Assembly: GCF_032854445.1 (NCBI RefSeq)
Contig: NC_088302.1
Coordinates: forward strand, 49,446,046-49,510,045
Reading direction: 5' to 3'
Source of the DNA: Liolophura sinensis
Taxonomy: Eukaryota > Mollusca > Polyplacophora > Chitonida > Chitonidae
Length of the DNA: 64,000 bases
The notes under the pieces: model-generated
Told to the model about the DNA's origin: nothing
What the model saw: the letters and a program-made list of their open reading frames with translations, nothing else
The model's database searches: none
Shown here: one piece after another, positions 1-11,990 of the stretch
How the letters are laid out: each line of letters opens with the position of its first letter
Numbering within the stretch: the first letter of the stretch is position 1
Program-made: the position numbers and the translations under genes

Positions 1-1340
1 GGAAATCAATGACGTTATTTGAAAGGCCTTTGCCTCACATAAGACATACGTCAATGTACGATCAGTATTAGCTTTGATAACATTGAACTATTTCGAAATG
101 ATTTAAAAATAGCATAGTCATTACAACTGTACAACTGGCGGGATAAGAACACCACAAATACTTTTCGATAAAAGCTTCTAGAAAGAACACTGGATGAATG
201 TGGTTGTTGTACATTTGTATTAGATCAAAGTTGTTGATGTTACCAACTTCTGACACTGGTTTAATTGCGAGGTTTCTAGCAGCATGTTGTCATCCACATA
301 TTTGCATGTTCCAGCAGTTCCAAACAAAACACAATGACAAATAACGAAGCTACACTAAACTGAAAAGCAGCTCATTTACATCATTGAGAATTGCTGGCAC
401 TGTTTGCCCAGTTCGCATTTGAAGAAAGTATTTTTTTTCTTTGTGACTCTCGGCTCTATCCTGTTCAACGAGTTTAATGCATTGATCAGCGGCGCATAGA
501 GATTCACAGGAAAAGTTTCGAGGCGACCTCGTTGTTTATGTAATTCTGAGTCGTGAAAAAATCATGGATTAGCATTTTTACAGTGTAGTGTCTGAGAGAA
601 AGAAACGATTTATCCAAGTCTCGTTCAAGTCAGAGACTGGTAAGGAGATATGGACGTCAGTTGTTGACTTATGAAGATGTCAATGACAAGCGTGAACAGC
701 ATTGATTCGGGCGCCGTGGAAAGAGTCCACGCCGAGAACTGTATTGACTGTGGCCATACCAATTACTGTATGCAAATAATGTATTATCTGAGAGCAATCT
801 GTCTTGGAAGGACTGGGATCTGTGAAAGACTATCTGACTTCCTAGTCACTGCAACTCCAATATGATCGACCTGTGTGAACCGAGCTGGTATGGTACTGTT
901 GTTACTGGTCTTCACAGATATGCACAGCTGTGAACGCGGCTTCCCGTGGCGATAATCAAGCTAGATACGGCCTTTAAACCATTGATAATGTCAGCCAATG
1001 AATGCCGACGACTGTGGACATAGTCATTAAAGGAGCTGCCAGTGTTAGAGCTGTCACACGCCTGCACATGGCATTGGCATTGGCATTGATTCATCTGGAT
1101 GTGTTTTACTTTGTTACTGAAATCAAATCTCAAATCAATTTCCAATGACCACTTGACCAGACGTATTTGCAATCTCGATAATTCAATACATGTCGTCGTG
1201 TGGAACCTCTACAGTGATCAACGCGGATCTACGATTAGGCGTTTATTAGAACCATACTTTCGTGCATCCTATTACTTGATAAATACGATTGCTATATAAT
1301 AAAATGAGTAGCCTTCGTCCTATGTCACGTGGCAATCTGC
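1..1340. other. Intergenic or intronic, little recognised
   Basis: Mostly AT-rich DNA with no repeat array and no splice-supported exon. The one frame worth noting is 671-865 on the plus strand, a 64-codon frame with a small cysteine cluster (CIDCGH then NYC), but it has no convincing acceptor or donor and is within chance length. A short run of GGCATT repeats lies near 1068-1086. Confidence 0.5.
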
Positions 1341-1349
1341 ACAAGAGGA

Positions 1350-1500
1350 ATGGACCAAATTCTGCTGGACCCGGTGTCAGTGTAATGTTACTGGGATGGG
1401 CATCCTCTGTGCTATCTTCGGCATGGAATTCCAGTGAGGCAGAACTATAAATTCGTCAGCAGTGGGCCCATCCTGCTTTAAGAAGACGCCTTCATGAAAC
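1350..1500 (+). repeat. SINE-core fragment (family 2), headless copy
   Basis: This stretch carries the ordered motifs GTGTCAGTGTAATG, CTTCGGCATG, CCAGTGAGGCAGAACTATAAA and a final AAGAAGACGCC. The same order is seen, diverged, in the central part of the minus-strand elements at 58.5 and 60.4 kb and again at 4.5 kb. No tRNA-like head is visible here, so it is read as a truncated or internally related SINE core. Assignment to one family is an inference from shared motif order, not from alignment. Confidence 0.5.
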
Positions 1501-3980
1501 ATAAATATTGTCGAAAAATGTCTTCTCTCTAAGTTTCGTAAATGTTACACTGACTACATAACTCACTCCGGAAGAACGATGAGGAATACATGATTATGGC
1601 TTAACGCCAAAGAACGACGAGGAGCTCTTAGGCTTTTCTTAGGTCTTTTACGGGACATCTTTCGTTGTCGTAGATGTGTGTATTTTCACTATTTTTACAA
1701 TTTGTGGAAAAGAAACGGCCTAGACAGTTTGGCTTCCCGATTTGAAATTACGCATCGATAATCCTGCAGACGTGGAATTGTGCAATATACACGAAGTTGC
1801 TTTTTCTAGGTCACGGAGTTTGGCGGACATAGTAGATTATGTGTATATAAAATATTTAAAATTCATGAAGTCAGATACACGTACCGATAGCCGAAAAATC
1901 CTAGTTTCATCTGCATGTAGACCAATCCTACACGATTGTAAACAAGCCATTGACTTCAGCGGAACTGCGGAAACTCGTCATTGGTTGGATATATCACGTC
2001 ACACTTAAGTTCGAATTTGATATAAGAACCTCGATGTCTTCTAATGTACTTTTGGTCGATGATTTCGATTCAGTTTGTGTTTTTTTGCATGTGTTGGTGA
2101 CTTACTGAGATGTAGACAACAAACGAATTTAAGCCGCATAACTCCTGTGGCTTGTATGTCGAAAACTATGAGAGATAGAAAATTGTGCATATTAATTTAA
2201 TATGCTCTTTTAAATGCACTGTTTGTACGATTCCCCAAACCTGTCGCACTTTCAGAATTAGTGGTTTGCTCTAATTCAGTAAAGGATGACGATTTGAAGA
2301 AAACAAGCAATGTGAACCCAGTTCTACTTGCACATGTACTTGGTTCCGCTTCCAGCATGGTACTGAAGCTTGCTTCTGCCTCACAGATACATGCATTTGT
2401 ATTTGAACTTGCCAGTTAATTATGAGTTTTGCATAATCTTGTCATGTTTTGCTTGTTATATGTTTCACCCTGCATACCGGATCACTACGCAGATCGGCTA
2501 TCAGCCCTCGTCTTCTGAACTGGGTAAATTGACGTAGTCCTTTTTCCGGATAGCATGGTGTCTAATAGACAGATAGAATCTAGATGATATGGTATTAAAT
2601 AGAACATGTGTAAACATGCATCCCGTCCCAGTTTTAAACATAGTGAAACTGCACTAATGTAACACTTAAACCTAGGGTGAGAGGTCTTTTACAAATAATT
2701 GGTGATTATTCCAGTTTGTGGCTTGAAAACAACTTAAATTTTCTGTTTTTGCTATTGCATTCCTCCAGTTCTGTGTTACCGCAAATGAATACGAGCGCAT
2801 TTTCGCCTTTGATCGATATACCTCTGTCATGTCACGTAGTTTAGGCCCAAACTGCATTCCGGCCACTTATCTGCGAGAAGCGATGTGCGCGCTGACAGCC
2901 AAAGACAAGAAAAAAACAATGGTGTCTGTGAACCTCAACGACCGGTAACCGGAAAAGAGTTATCCTATAAATGATGTATGGCACCAACTGGGGATAAGAT
3001 GAAAAAACAAGTTTGCCCTCAAGAGAAAAAGGTTTTTGTCTTTATCAAAGCGTGAAGGCTGTCGCATGCAGGCGGCAGGTCACAGACTTCTGCATCAATA
3101 ACTGAATCTTCCGACGGCACCTACATAGCGGTGGCAGAAAAGCGGTGAAGGAGCCAGGGCTATTGTGAATACATGAAGATACCGAAAACACACATACAAT
3201 GGACTGTAAATTCTTTTTTTTTTTACTTAACGTGTTAAATGTACATCTTTAAAAATGTAATTTTGGTGTTTGTTAACAATTTATAAACAGTTTAGAAAAT
3301 AATTGGAAAGTTGTTGTCATTCCACACTACCTTAGAGAATCACTCTATGAAGCATAACAGCTGAACCAGTTGTAGCATTTTAATGCCTAGAAAATACTGA
3401 CATTTTAATATTTGCATTCTAAGACAGTGTACAATAAATAATGCTACCGTAATATCGAAGTATTAAGAGCGCTCGTATACATGAGGCTCTCGTAGTTTGT
3501 CTTAAAATGTCCTACAGATTGTTTTCTTGAAGTCAACGTAATAGCAGTATTTGGTCTGCTGTATACTTCATCATGTTTACAGCGAGGCTGTACTGTGAAT
3601 AGCATCACACTGAAACCATTGTACCACAAGAAGACATATATACAACACGATATAGATATTAATATAATTCTTAGCCCATATAATATCTTTGAAAATAGGT
3701 GTGTATTTCCTCTTCTATTCTCTTTCCGAAAGTTTCACTTTTTCAGCTTGCACAGCCCAAAAATAAGTATATTTATAGTTTACTAGAGCAGTGTTGAATA
3801 TTATATTATGTATATATAAGATGTATAAAGGAGGCTTTATGTTTAATACCTGGTAATGAAACTGATAACTAGGTTTAACATTTCTGTATCAATTTTTACT
3901 GCTATGCATTATCTATTTTTCATGTTTGCATATATACTAATTTATTTAAGTGTTTAGTTCGGAGCTATACAACGCATGGT
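1501..3980. other. Unannotated AT-rich DNA
   Basis: A plus-strand frame at 1742-2008 (88 codons, TTG start) has mixed polar composition but no splice support. The rest shows only short homopolymer runs, such as the T run near 3211, and no gene, array or RNA that can be supported. Confidence 0.5.
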
Positions 3981-3983
3981 CAA

Positions 3984-4022
3984 CTCTGTGGTCGAACGTG
4001 GGTTTCCCCCGGGCTCTGCTCG
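3984..4022 (+). repeat. Short SINE fragment
   Basis: The words CGTGGGTTTCCCCCGGGCTC match the middle of the full-length SINE at 16.9 kb (about 17038-17061). Flanks do not continue the match, so this is a short relic. Confidence 0.55.
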
Positions 4023-4514
4023 TAGGTGTGAAACAACTGTGGTAATGTTTCCTAAATTTATTCAGGTTGCATATGCATTGTAGGGGCTACTGATGAACAG
4101 AAACTCACAGATGGCAACGGTTTCCTGTAACGCCGACACTATGACAAAAGGGATAATTTCAATTCTGACCATATTGACTACTCTCACTTGTATATATGTC
4201 GAAGGGATCACGATATAGCGTGTACCATGTTACCTTTCATAGCATTTGCTAGAGCCTGTCCGTTGTGTGATGATTTCAATCAACGCCAAAATTTATTACT
4301 GCTAGAACTAGTATGTGAAGGATATTGCAGTTAAAGTGCAAATTAGACAAGTATTTTGATTAACGACATTTTACATACTAGTATATTGTACACTACTTTA
4401 ATACTGATTAAATTTAGAACATTTCTCGCGTCTCTTCACTGAAAACTTATTAACTTTTTGGTGTGTATACTATCCTCGTTCTCTAGCGGTTTGTCGTCTA
4501 TTTGGACGACAAGA

Positions 4515-4660
4515 TCCCAAGGCTGGACACAGAGCAGGGGTAAATACACCGGTCAGGCTGGAGTGTCATGTCCGGTGTCTTCAGCATGGCGTTACATTGA
4601 TACAGCACTGGGTATGTCGGCTTTCAGACCTGTCTGCTACAAGAAGACGCCGTCAGAAAA
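4515..4660 (+). repeat. SINE-core fragment (family 2)
   Basis: Contains GAGTGTCATGTCCGGTGTCT, CTTCAGCATGGCG, a TACAGCACTG word and the end motif AAGAAGACGCCGTC, in the same order as the copy at 1350-1500. The head and A-rich tail are not evident. A 98-codon frame across it is a by-product and is not annotated as a gene. Confidence 0.45.
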
Positions 4661-4955
4661 AGTGAGAAATGGTGCTGGAAGCGACGTTAAGCACAAAACA
4701 GAACTAATAAACCGAGACATATATCTGATTAAGGCATGGCAACTGGCTCACTAGTGTATGCTCGGTTGCCAAGCTTTCCAGTATCTGCTCTAGCCTGCCC
4801 TCATATGCTGCCCAAACTGTTCTCCTAAATGAGTTAGAGTATTTGATTCCAAGAAAGTTTTCCCGAAAATGATGAGGGTGAAAGTCACGGCGGCTGGTTG
4901 TGTTAAGAGGCCCTCTGTGATTTCCGCGCTGGATCGGACACCCTAGCCATCCCTT

Positions 4956-5370
4956 AAAATCAATCGAGAGAAGGAAACCGTAGAACCAATGGAAACAATA
5001 CTTGGCAGACCAGTAGAGGCCATTGCAAAGCCAAAGCTTGACTGTAACTCCGACACCAGCACATCACTTGATAAAGCAAACGAAATCAATAGCCTATAGT
5101 GGTGCACTGGGGACGGGATGGGACGATTCACGCGCTCTCTATAGCGCTGCCCAGAAACGAGCTTGCCTTGGATAACGCGCGGTACTCCATGCGTCGGTCG
5201 GTTGAAGCTCTCCTTGGAGAATCGCTTGATGAACACACCAAGGACACCTTTAATATCGCGAACCTGTCAGCCGCGCTGTTCACGGAAGGGCATAGCACTA
5301 AACCTGAAGACAACAGTAAACGCATCGGCTTTCTGCTCGTAAAGGTTTCAACGGCATGTGTATTTTGAGT
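4956..5370 (+). pseudogene. Possible decayed coding patch
   Basis: Two adjacent plus-strand frames have protein-like, hydrophilic composition. The first (4956-5096) reads KINREKETVEPMETILGRPV and continues to a stop just before 5100. The second (from about 5099 to 5366, a different phase) includes MRRSVEALLGESLDEHTKDT. GC is higher than in the surroundings. The phase change with no splice signal between them suggests a frameshifted relic, perhaps of a mobile element, but no domain is recognisable and chance cannot be excluded. Confidence 0.2.
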
Positions 5371-5978
5371 GGAAGAGGTACATCGTCAACGCGGCTCGTA
5401 ATGCACCCTTTGAACTGCCATCTATGCAAATGAATTCCTTGTAAGACTTCAGCTAGATGCATATCCAACCACACGGCCATTAAATGTATTTATGTAAGCT
5501 TCCAACTACTCCAAACCGAACACACCGTATCACTTTGTAGCATAATGCCTCACACAGCGAAATTAACTACATATGGACTTACTTGCGGAGCCAGACATAC
5601 TTATTAAGCATAAAGGGGACATGCTCTTGTACATGCAGTCATATTACCAAAAAAAAAACCCTAGATGTTCAGACGTATACTTATTGTCAGTGGCGATCCA
5701 GATTGCTCTCGTGTATGCCAGCGATTCTGCATCTCATCTGTAGAACGAGATGCTTTCCGGGATCGGTGATGTCTTCGTGATTAGGACTTAAACCGACACA
5801 TTTACTTATTAAATCGAAGAATAGGAACACGTAAAAGATTCAAACTCGAAATGTTGCTCAGTCAAAAGCTGAAGGCTGACGCATCGCGAGGTGAATTATG
5901 TTGATTGGTGCGTTGAGAAGGATATGATGATCACGTGACAGCAAAGCCAACCTCGTCCTGATGAAGTTCTGCCTACAG

Positions 5979-6103
5979 ATCTTATCAGAGGATGGGATTT
6001 CAGGGAGTCATTCATACCGAGCTGTCATCAGAGTTCTCCAGTGAACAGTCCCGGACAATAACATTCACCATCCCCGTGGAACCTGTACGATTCTCTTCAT
6101 CAG
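5979..6103 (+). CDS. Candidate internal exon, unknown protein
   Basis: An acceptor (TTCTGCCTACAG) precedes an open frame containing SEQSRTITFTIPVEPVRFSS, ending before GTTTAG, which is a weak donor. The stretch is richer in GC than its flanks. No neighbouring exon with matching phase was found. A strong donor-like site (AAGGTAAGT at 6240) follows 140 bp later but belongs to another frame. No family is recognised. Confidence 0.2.
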
Positions 6104-7793
6104 GTTTAGCATCAAACAACGGAAACAATGTGTGTATATTATTTTACATAAAACATTACTTTATCATCCGTTAGTTGCCTGCGTCGCTTCACATGGAATA
6201 GTGTCGGATCTATTTTACTCGTCTCAGGATTTACACTTATAAGGTAAGTCTTTTATGTTTTCTTTAACACTGATTCCTTATGGTGCAAGTTACGTCAGCT
6301 TCAATTTGGAAAAATAAGGACAGCGTCTGATTCGTTTCTTACAGTGTTATTATCTACTGGCAATCGTGTAGATCTTGCCGAGTTCTTCGCTGATGTACAT
6401 TCCAAAGATATATTGCCGTAACCTACCAAACTGACAGATACGAGTGTAAGGCGCAGGTAGGTGGAGTCTGGTTGGCCTTCCGATCATTGTCAACTACAGA
6501 CAAGGGAAACACGTGGGATGACTACTAAAGAATAGTAGGGATGTCTTGAGATGGCAAGGGTTAATTGATTCGATGGGTCACTTCCAACTGGATGATTTCC
6601 ATCCGGAAATCAGGCTATGGTGTCTCATCTGGTAATTACGATGGGCTCAGAACCAAGAAAGACGGACATTGTGGTCGGCGTGTCACTGAAGACAAGACAC
6701 ACAGAGCTGTGAAATGATAAAAGGCAAAAATCAACTTGGAAGAATAAACAAGAGCTGCGTGTGGAAAAAAATAACACTTATTAAATCTGGAGCTGAATGT
6801 TAAGATGCTGTGTTTCCGATGTAATAGTGAACTGTGAATTAATTTGCTCTCAACAAAAGCGGATTCATTACCTTTTCCCTCATATCTGTTGGTATTTGAG
6901 TCAACTATGTCTATTTTAAGGATAGCATTTGCCTTTCCTCACCTGATGAAAACAAAGGAGACATTTCGTAAGCTTCATCAGCCAGTGATTTATTTATTGA
7001 AGTGGGATATCAATTATTCATATATAGGTTTCTTTTAATTAGCATTTGATATGGCCTGTGTTGATTGGTAAATTGAAAAAAATCTCAGCAGATTTTTCTT
7101 CCGTAAACAACAATTCATTATAAGATTGCATCGTCGTCATTTCTTTGCATTGTTTTATTGGATGTTCTAAATGATGTTTTATGGATCAAAATGGACATAG
7201 GGACAAAAGAACAGAGATGTCTATTTGGTTGGGCATGATACCCATTTGCCTTGGTGTATACTGAAATTAAACTAAAGCTTTGTTTTTAACGCACCGTCAT
7301 TTTACAGTTTGCGCTAACAATGGTGAAAAGCAATGTCTTAGAAAATACATATCCTCAGTGCGGTAATTTCGCGGAATTATGTGGAACTAAATGTAATTTG
7401 AACACAAGTGCTGAACGTTTTACATGAATAGAGGAGACAAATGTACTGAAAATTGCCCATATGCCGAAGGGTTATTTCTCTTTACCTTTCTGACTTCACG
7501 TAATCAAAATGTATATATTCATTGCTACGCGCGGAAGAAACATTGCGTTGCTATGGTGACGGAAGAGTGGCATTATTTCACCTAGTATGTAAACTGCTAT
7601 ACATCGGAATTGCTTATGAACAAATTGCAATGCTTTGTTGATGTTGATGTGTTATATTTAATGGTTATTGTGAAAATGAAACTGTTTAAGATTATGTCGG
7701 GTTCTAGTTTACCCCTATGTAGTTGTTTGCCTTAAGTTGTCCTGAGTCATGTGTTAAAAATGGTGTTTTATTATGAGACAAGAACACAAACAC
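6104..7793. other. Unannotated DNA
   Basis: No array, SINE piece or splice-supported exon was seen. The only notable signal is the consensus donor GTAAGT at about 6243, with an open but short frame upstream. Confidence 0.5.
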
Positions 7794-8149
7794 ATGAGTC
7801 AGACCTTGAAACAGCTTACACCGACAGAGCCAGGTATCATTTGTTTTATATAGGCCTATGAGTCAGATAGGGAAACAACTTACACCGACAGAACCAGGTA
7901 TCAGTTGTTTTATATAGGCCTATGAGTCAGATAGGGAAACAACTTACACCGACAGAACCAGGTATCGGTTGTTTTATACATGAGTCAGACATGGAAACAG
8001 CTTAGACCGACAGAGCCAGGTATCATTTGTTTGTACATGATTCAGGCATGGAAACAGCTTAGACCGACAGAACCAGGTATCAGTTGTTTTATACATAAGT
8101 CAGACCTGGAAACAGCTTTGACGAACTGACCCCGGTATCAGTTTTATAC
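7794..8149 (+). repeat. Minisatellite, six copies of a 57-64-bp unit
   Basis: Six head-to-tail copies begin with ATGAGTCAG (or close variants) and carry CTTACACCGACAGAACCAGG. The first two copies have an extra TATAGGCCT at the end, giving 64-bp units. Later copies are about 57 bp and the last is diverged. Copies abut without spacers. Confidence 0.9.
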
Positions 8150-8505
8150 ATTGATTTTAAAGTAACTAAGAATTAGGGCTATTCTAAATAACAAAATTAA
8201 GAATGCAACGAATTAACATAATGTTTAAGTAGACGCGTCCTGCGTTACAACTATTTATGTATGGGTCAAATTAGGTATTCAAATAAATGAAGGAAATAAT
8301 GGTTGCTGAAGAACGAAATTCCCTTGACACTGCATTATTTTAATATTTCATTATATTAACAGGGAAAACATATACCTGATAAACACAGAAGCTCTAACGC
8401 TTTTCCTAAGCTCCGATAGTGTAGGGCAATCTGCAGTGATGAATGTTTTATAAGACACTGCTTTTGAACACGGTATATGCATCTTTGTATTCGGTTAACC
8501 ATGGT

Positions 8506-8734
8506 TTAGCGGTGCTCGGCAAAACAGCGCACCGTATCGGCCAAAGGCTGTCTGTCGACAAAAACTATCACAGATGAAGTGGTTATTCCGTGAGATGACT
8601 GATTACCTTTAAGAGCAGAGTTGAACTTGGATGACCGAAGCCAGGTTTCGTACTCTTCGCCGGTGATAACAATGTCAATCGGAACAAATATCGCTACCTT
8701 GTCGTTTTTTAACAAGAGCCACGTGGAAGCCGTA
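8506..8734 (-). CDS. Candidate terminal exon, unknown protein
   Basis: On the minus strand an acceptor (CATCAGTTCTGATAG) leads into an open frame of about 75 codons ending in TAA at 8506-8508. It includes NDKVAIFVPIDIVITGEEYE and, near the end, VIVFVDRQPLADTVRCFAEH. Alternating hydrophobic stretches with charged loops suggest a beta-rich folded domain. GC is higher than in the flanks. No upstream exon was identified, and an internal GTAATC could also act as a donor. Confidence 0.28.
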
Positions 8735-10061
8735 CTATCAGAACTGATGTGAAATGAACAGACAAATATATCCCCGGCACTTGTACAGAATTTAAGCAGT
8801 GATGGCTATTTTTGCCAGGAATCTGTGGACAGTCAGGATTTTAAAAGAGCACTATGTTTATACAAATCCAAACAATGAAACATTCCACCATTTTCAATAA
8901 AATTACAATGAATGGCATACTTTCAACTGTATTTCTATCATGCAAATACTGAAAAAAACGAAGTCTTTGGAATATCAAGGAGTTATACTTGTAATACAAG
9001 ACTTGATCATCTAACATTTAAATAATTAAACAGGTCGAAAAGAGTATCATTGTATAATCTTGTTTTGAACACATATTGCAGGTTACATATTGCAGAAGGA
9101 ATGCCCTCTTTTACGGGACAAGGCAATTTTCAATTAAACCAGCGACAGCAAATGTAGGGTACATGGAAATGACACAGCTAGGCCACCTGGGTGCAGTGGT
9201 AAGCGTACATCAGGTAAACCTTTGTCATTAACCAACGAACAACACACGGGAACATCACAACAGATTGCCATGGTAACAACGAAGTCACATGGTTTACCAC
9301 GTTGGATTATAAAATCCCTTTTCTGGCTTTTACAGAGATGAAATTAAATCGGCTCATTACTTGAAGCTATCTCCATCGTCAGGGAAGCGTTGTTGCCATG
9401 GAAACTACATAAAGCCCGTGTGATGTACGTGTTTGCTAAGGTAGCCACGTAGATTTGCCTGTAATGAGGCTGCCTTTACCGGTCCATGACATTTTGACTT
9501 ATCACCGTGATCGAAACTTTCCCGCTGTCCTCCATATATGGCACCTAAATTAACCTGGAAAACACACGCGCGTCTCTGATCATTTGGCCTTATTTCTCAG
9601 GGACAACAGCATTTTTAGATCCTTTGATCTTTTTCACCCCCATGTTTCATACCTTAAGGCCAATACTCCAACACGTTCAAGTAGAGGTGGGATCCAAGCT
9701 GGCAACACTGTCTAACTTTTATGAATTAGTTAGTGACTTTCTTGTGGATTACTGTTGAATGGCAGATAGAACACACACGTTTCTCACTGTAATGTTATAT
9801 ATTGTATTATCTTTATTGCAGATTTAATCTCAATAACAGTATATTCTATGATATTATGTTTACGGTGTTCATTTCAAATCCTGTAACATGTAGATGAATG
9901 CTGTGGTATATTGTATTGGTTTTACTATAAATTCAAACTCCGTAACGAAGGCATTAATAGAAAATAATGTAAGTGACACCGCTCTCTTAAGTTGACAGAT
10001 TTAGAGTTAATGTTGTTTTAACTGATGTAGTTCTTGTTTACGCTGTATTTATACACGCATT
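8735..10061. other. Unannotated DNA
   Basis: Holds no array or splice-supported exon. A word near 9178-9205 (CCACCTGGGTGCAGTGGTAAGCG) faintly resembles a tRNA A box as found in SINE heads, but there is no B box at the expected distance. Confidence 0.45.
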
Positions 10062-10449
10062 TCAATTGTATGGTAGCCGTAAGGTTAATGAAAACCTGTC
10101 AGAGGCTGTAGGAAACCACCACGTCTCGCCAGGCACATGACAATTATCCTGACTTAAAGCCACACCTGAACCAGATGAATTCGAACATGTCATCTTAGCT
10201 TCAATCGATTGTTTATAATAATAATCCAAGGGTGGCTCCATTTGGTAAATTATCTCCTTCATTTATACAGGCAGGCATGTAATATGCTGTATTTTCTAGC
10301 ACTGCATATGACTTGTAGCCTTGTGGAAGAAAGCAATTCACATTTGACAGCATGAAGTGGTCTCGTACATTGCTTGTGGACACCGGAAGGTATCCATCTT
10401 CACGATATGATAATGATAGTTGCAATTGAAAACGATTGTTCAATTCCAT
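10062..10449 (-). pseudogene. Frameshifted coding patch, unknown protein
   Basis: Reading the minus strand, a 78-codon frame from ATG at 10449 contains SYREDGYLPVSTSNVRDHFM and CINEGDNLPNGATLG. It stops at 10213, while an overlapping second frame runs on to 10062 with KMTCSNSSGSGVALSQDNCH and ETWWFPTASDRFSLTLRLPY. The two halves are similarly protein-like (Cys, Trp, Asn/Ser-rich, no transmembrane segment) but in different phases, with no GT/AG pair at the switch. The simplest reading is one ancestral exon broken by an indel. A stop lies 9 bases upstream of the first ATG. Confidence 0.3.
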
Positions 10450-10985
10450 GGAATATTACAGAAGTGATGAATTTCCAGTTATACCTAAAAATATAGTTCA
10501 GTGACACAGAAGTTTATAAACACTCTGGTATTGTATATGATTCGTGAATTCCCTTAGAAAAGTGAAATGCGAAAAGTGATGAAGAGTAGCTCTGATTCCT
10601 TGATCAAACAGTTTCGAAGCACTCTGAAAATATTTGGGCAACGGACACTCTTCTGAGATAATCGATGTGTAGACCTACATCAATCCTTCTTCATGCCGTA
10701 CCAGTGTATTTAATAGCTGTTCATTAACGACCTGGTTGACGATTGAAAAACGGGACTAATCCGCTGGTCAGTCTTTTGTATGCTAGACAGTCCTACATCT
10801 TACTCAAATATCAATCAGTGGAAGGTAATGGGGACGATTCCACGGCTTAAACATTCCTATACCTGTGGACCTTGGACAGACTGGATGTCTGGAGGTGGGA
10901 CCAGAACAACTTATATCCTGGTTTTGGTGAAGACAGGTGATTAGGGGGTCAGTAGATGAAGGCATTGATCAATAAATGCCTAACC

Positions 10986-11049
10986 ATGAGTCAGTCGACT
11001 TTTAATATTCTTGTTCTGCTGTGTTTGTGCATCACTACTGCCGTGACAG
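10986..11049 (+). CDS. Candidate first exon encoding a signal peptide
   Basis: ATG at 10986 opens MSQSTFNILVLLCLCITTAV: a short polar start, an 11-13 residue hydrophobic core and small residues suited to signal peptidase. It is followed at once by ACAG/GTAGCA, a good donor. First exons of secreted animal proteins often end just after the signal peptide, with one base carried over, as here. No downstream exon is secure. A pyrimidine-rich acceptor at about 14170 would join in phase but would give only a tiny peptide. Confidence 0.3.
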
Positions 11050-11823
11050 GTAGCATTTCTTGCATGGAAATATGCTTGGTAAATTTTGTTTATTTATCTA
11101 TAGGATTCGGATTTAACATCGCACCCATGCAAGAAAACTTTGTTAGGTTTATGTGAAGACGAAGCCGCCCTTTGCCGGACAGTTGACAAATCTTCTGTGT
11201 TAAAGTCGCAGCCTACACAACGACAGCTTAATTCGAATTCGCCACGTCATTGTTCAAGGAATCTCTGGATATGAAGATAGTGACATTTTGTACAAAATTA
11301 ATCAGAAGTCCCTAAAGATTTGATGATTATCAACCACTTAACGCAGTGCGATGGGCCTTCAAACGTTATTTACAAAGTTAAATCAAGTTTTGAAATTGAA
11401 TATTTCTTCCCTGGGAAAATCACAGATTTTCTTGACAATAAGATGTACAAGTAAATTTCAGTATTAAATCATGAAATGTTCCCACTGATAGTTTTAAAAC
11501 CATTCTTCTTGAATTCATGGCGAGATTTATTTGAATCACTTATATATGTCGATTGGTATTTAACGCCATGCTCAAGAAAATATTCCAATAAATCCACGTC
11601 TTAATGGTGAAGGAAACCGGATGGTCCTATGTAAAACTACCAGCCTTTGGCTTGCGAATGACGACCTTTCCATCAGGTGACACACACATTTTATAACGCA
11701 ATGCGATCTCAATATGTATCCCATGTTGGTAAAGGCAAAGGAGTGTGCTGTGAACTTCATATAAGGCAATGTAAACGGTCATAGGAACCCTGTCGAGCTG
11801 TATTTTCCCAAATGTCCCAATAA
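11050..11823. other. Unannotated DNA with SINE-tail relic
   Basis: At 11548-11580 the minus strand carries a diverged SINE 3' end (GATTGGTATTTAACGCCATGCTCAAG on plus is its complement). Nothing else is recognised. Confidence 0.45.
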
Positions 11824-11990
11824 CTGAAAACGACTTACCGAAGGCAAGTAAGCCACTCTACTCGAGCCATTATGTTGACACGGGTCAACCAGTCGTTGCA
11901 CTATCCACTTAATGCTGAACGCCAAGCGAAGAAGCTACAAACTTCCTCGTTTAAAGTCTTAGGTGTGAGATACCTGTCAGAGTTTAACGT
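11824..11990 (-). repeat. SINE family 2, partial copy
   Basis: The plus strand shows GACTTACCGAAGGCAAGTAA, GTCAACCAGTCGTTGCACTA, CTTAATGCTGAACGCCAAGC and AAAGTCTTAGGTGTGA. This is the same order as the minus-strand elements at 58.5 and 60.4 kb, and closest to the latter. The tRNA-like head and the outer 3' part are missing. Confidence 0.75.

Noticed and set aside
7794-8149. A CRISPR-like array (also considered at 13821-14134 and 36509-36834)
   Set aside because: Repeats abut directly with no unique spacers, and the sequence is eukaryotic.
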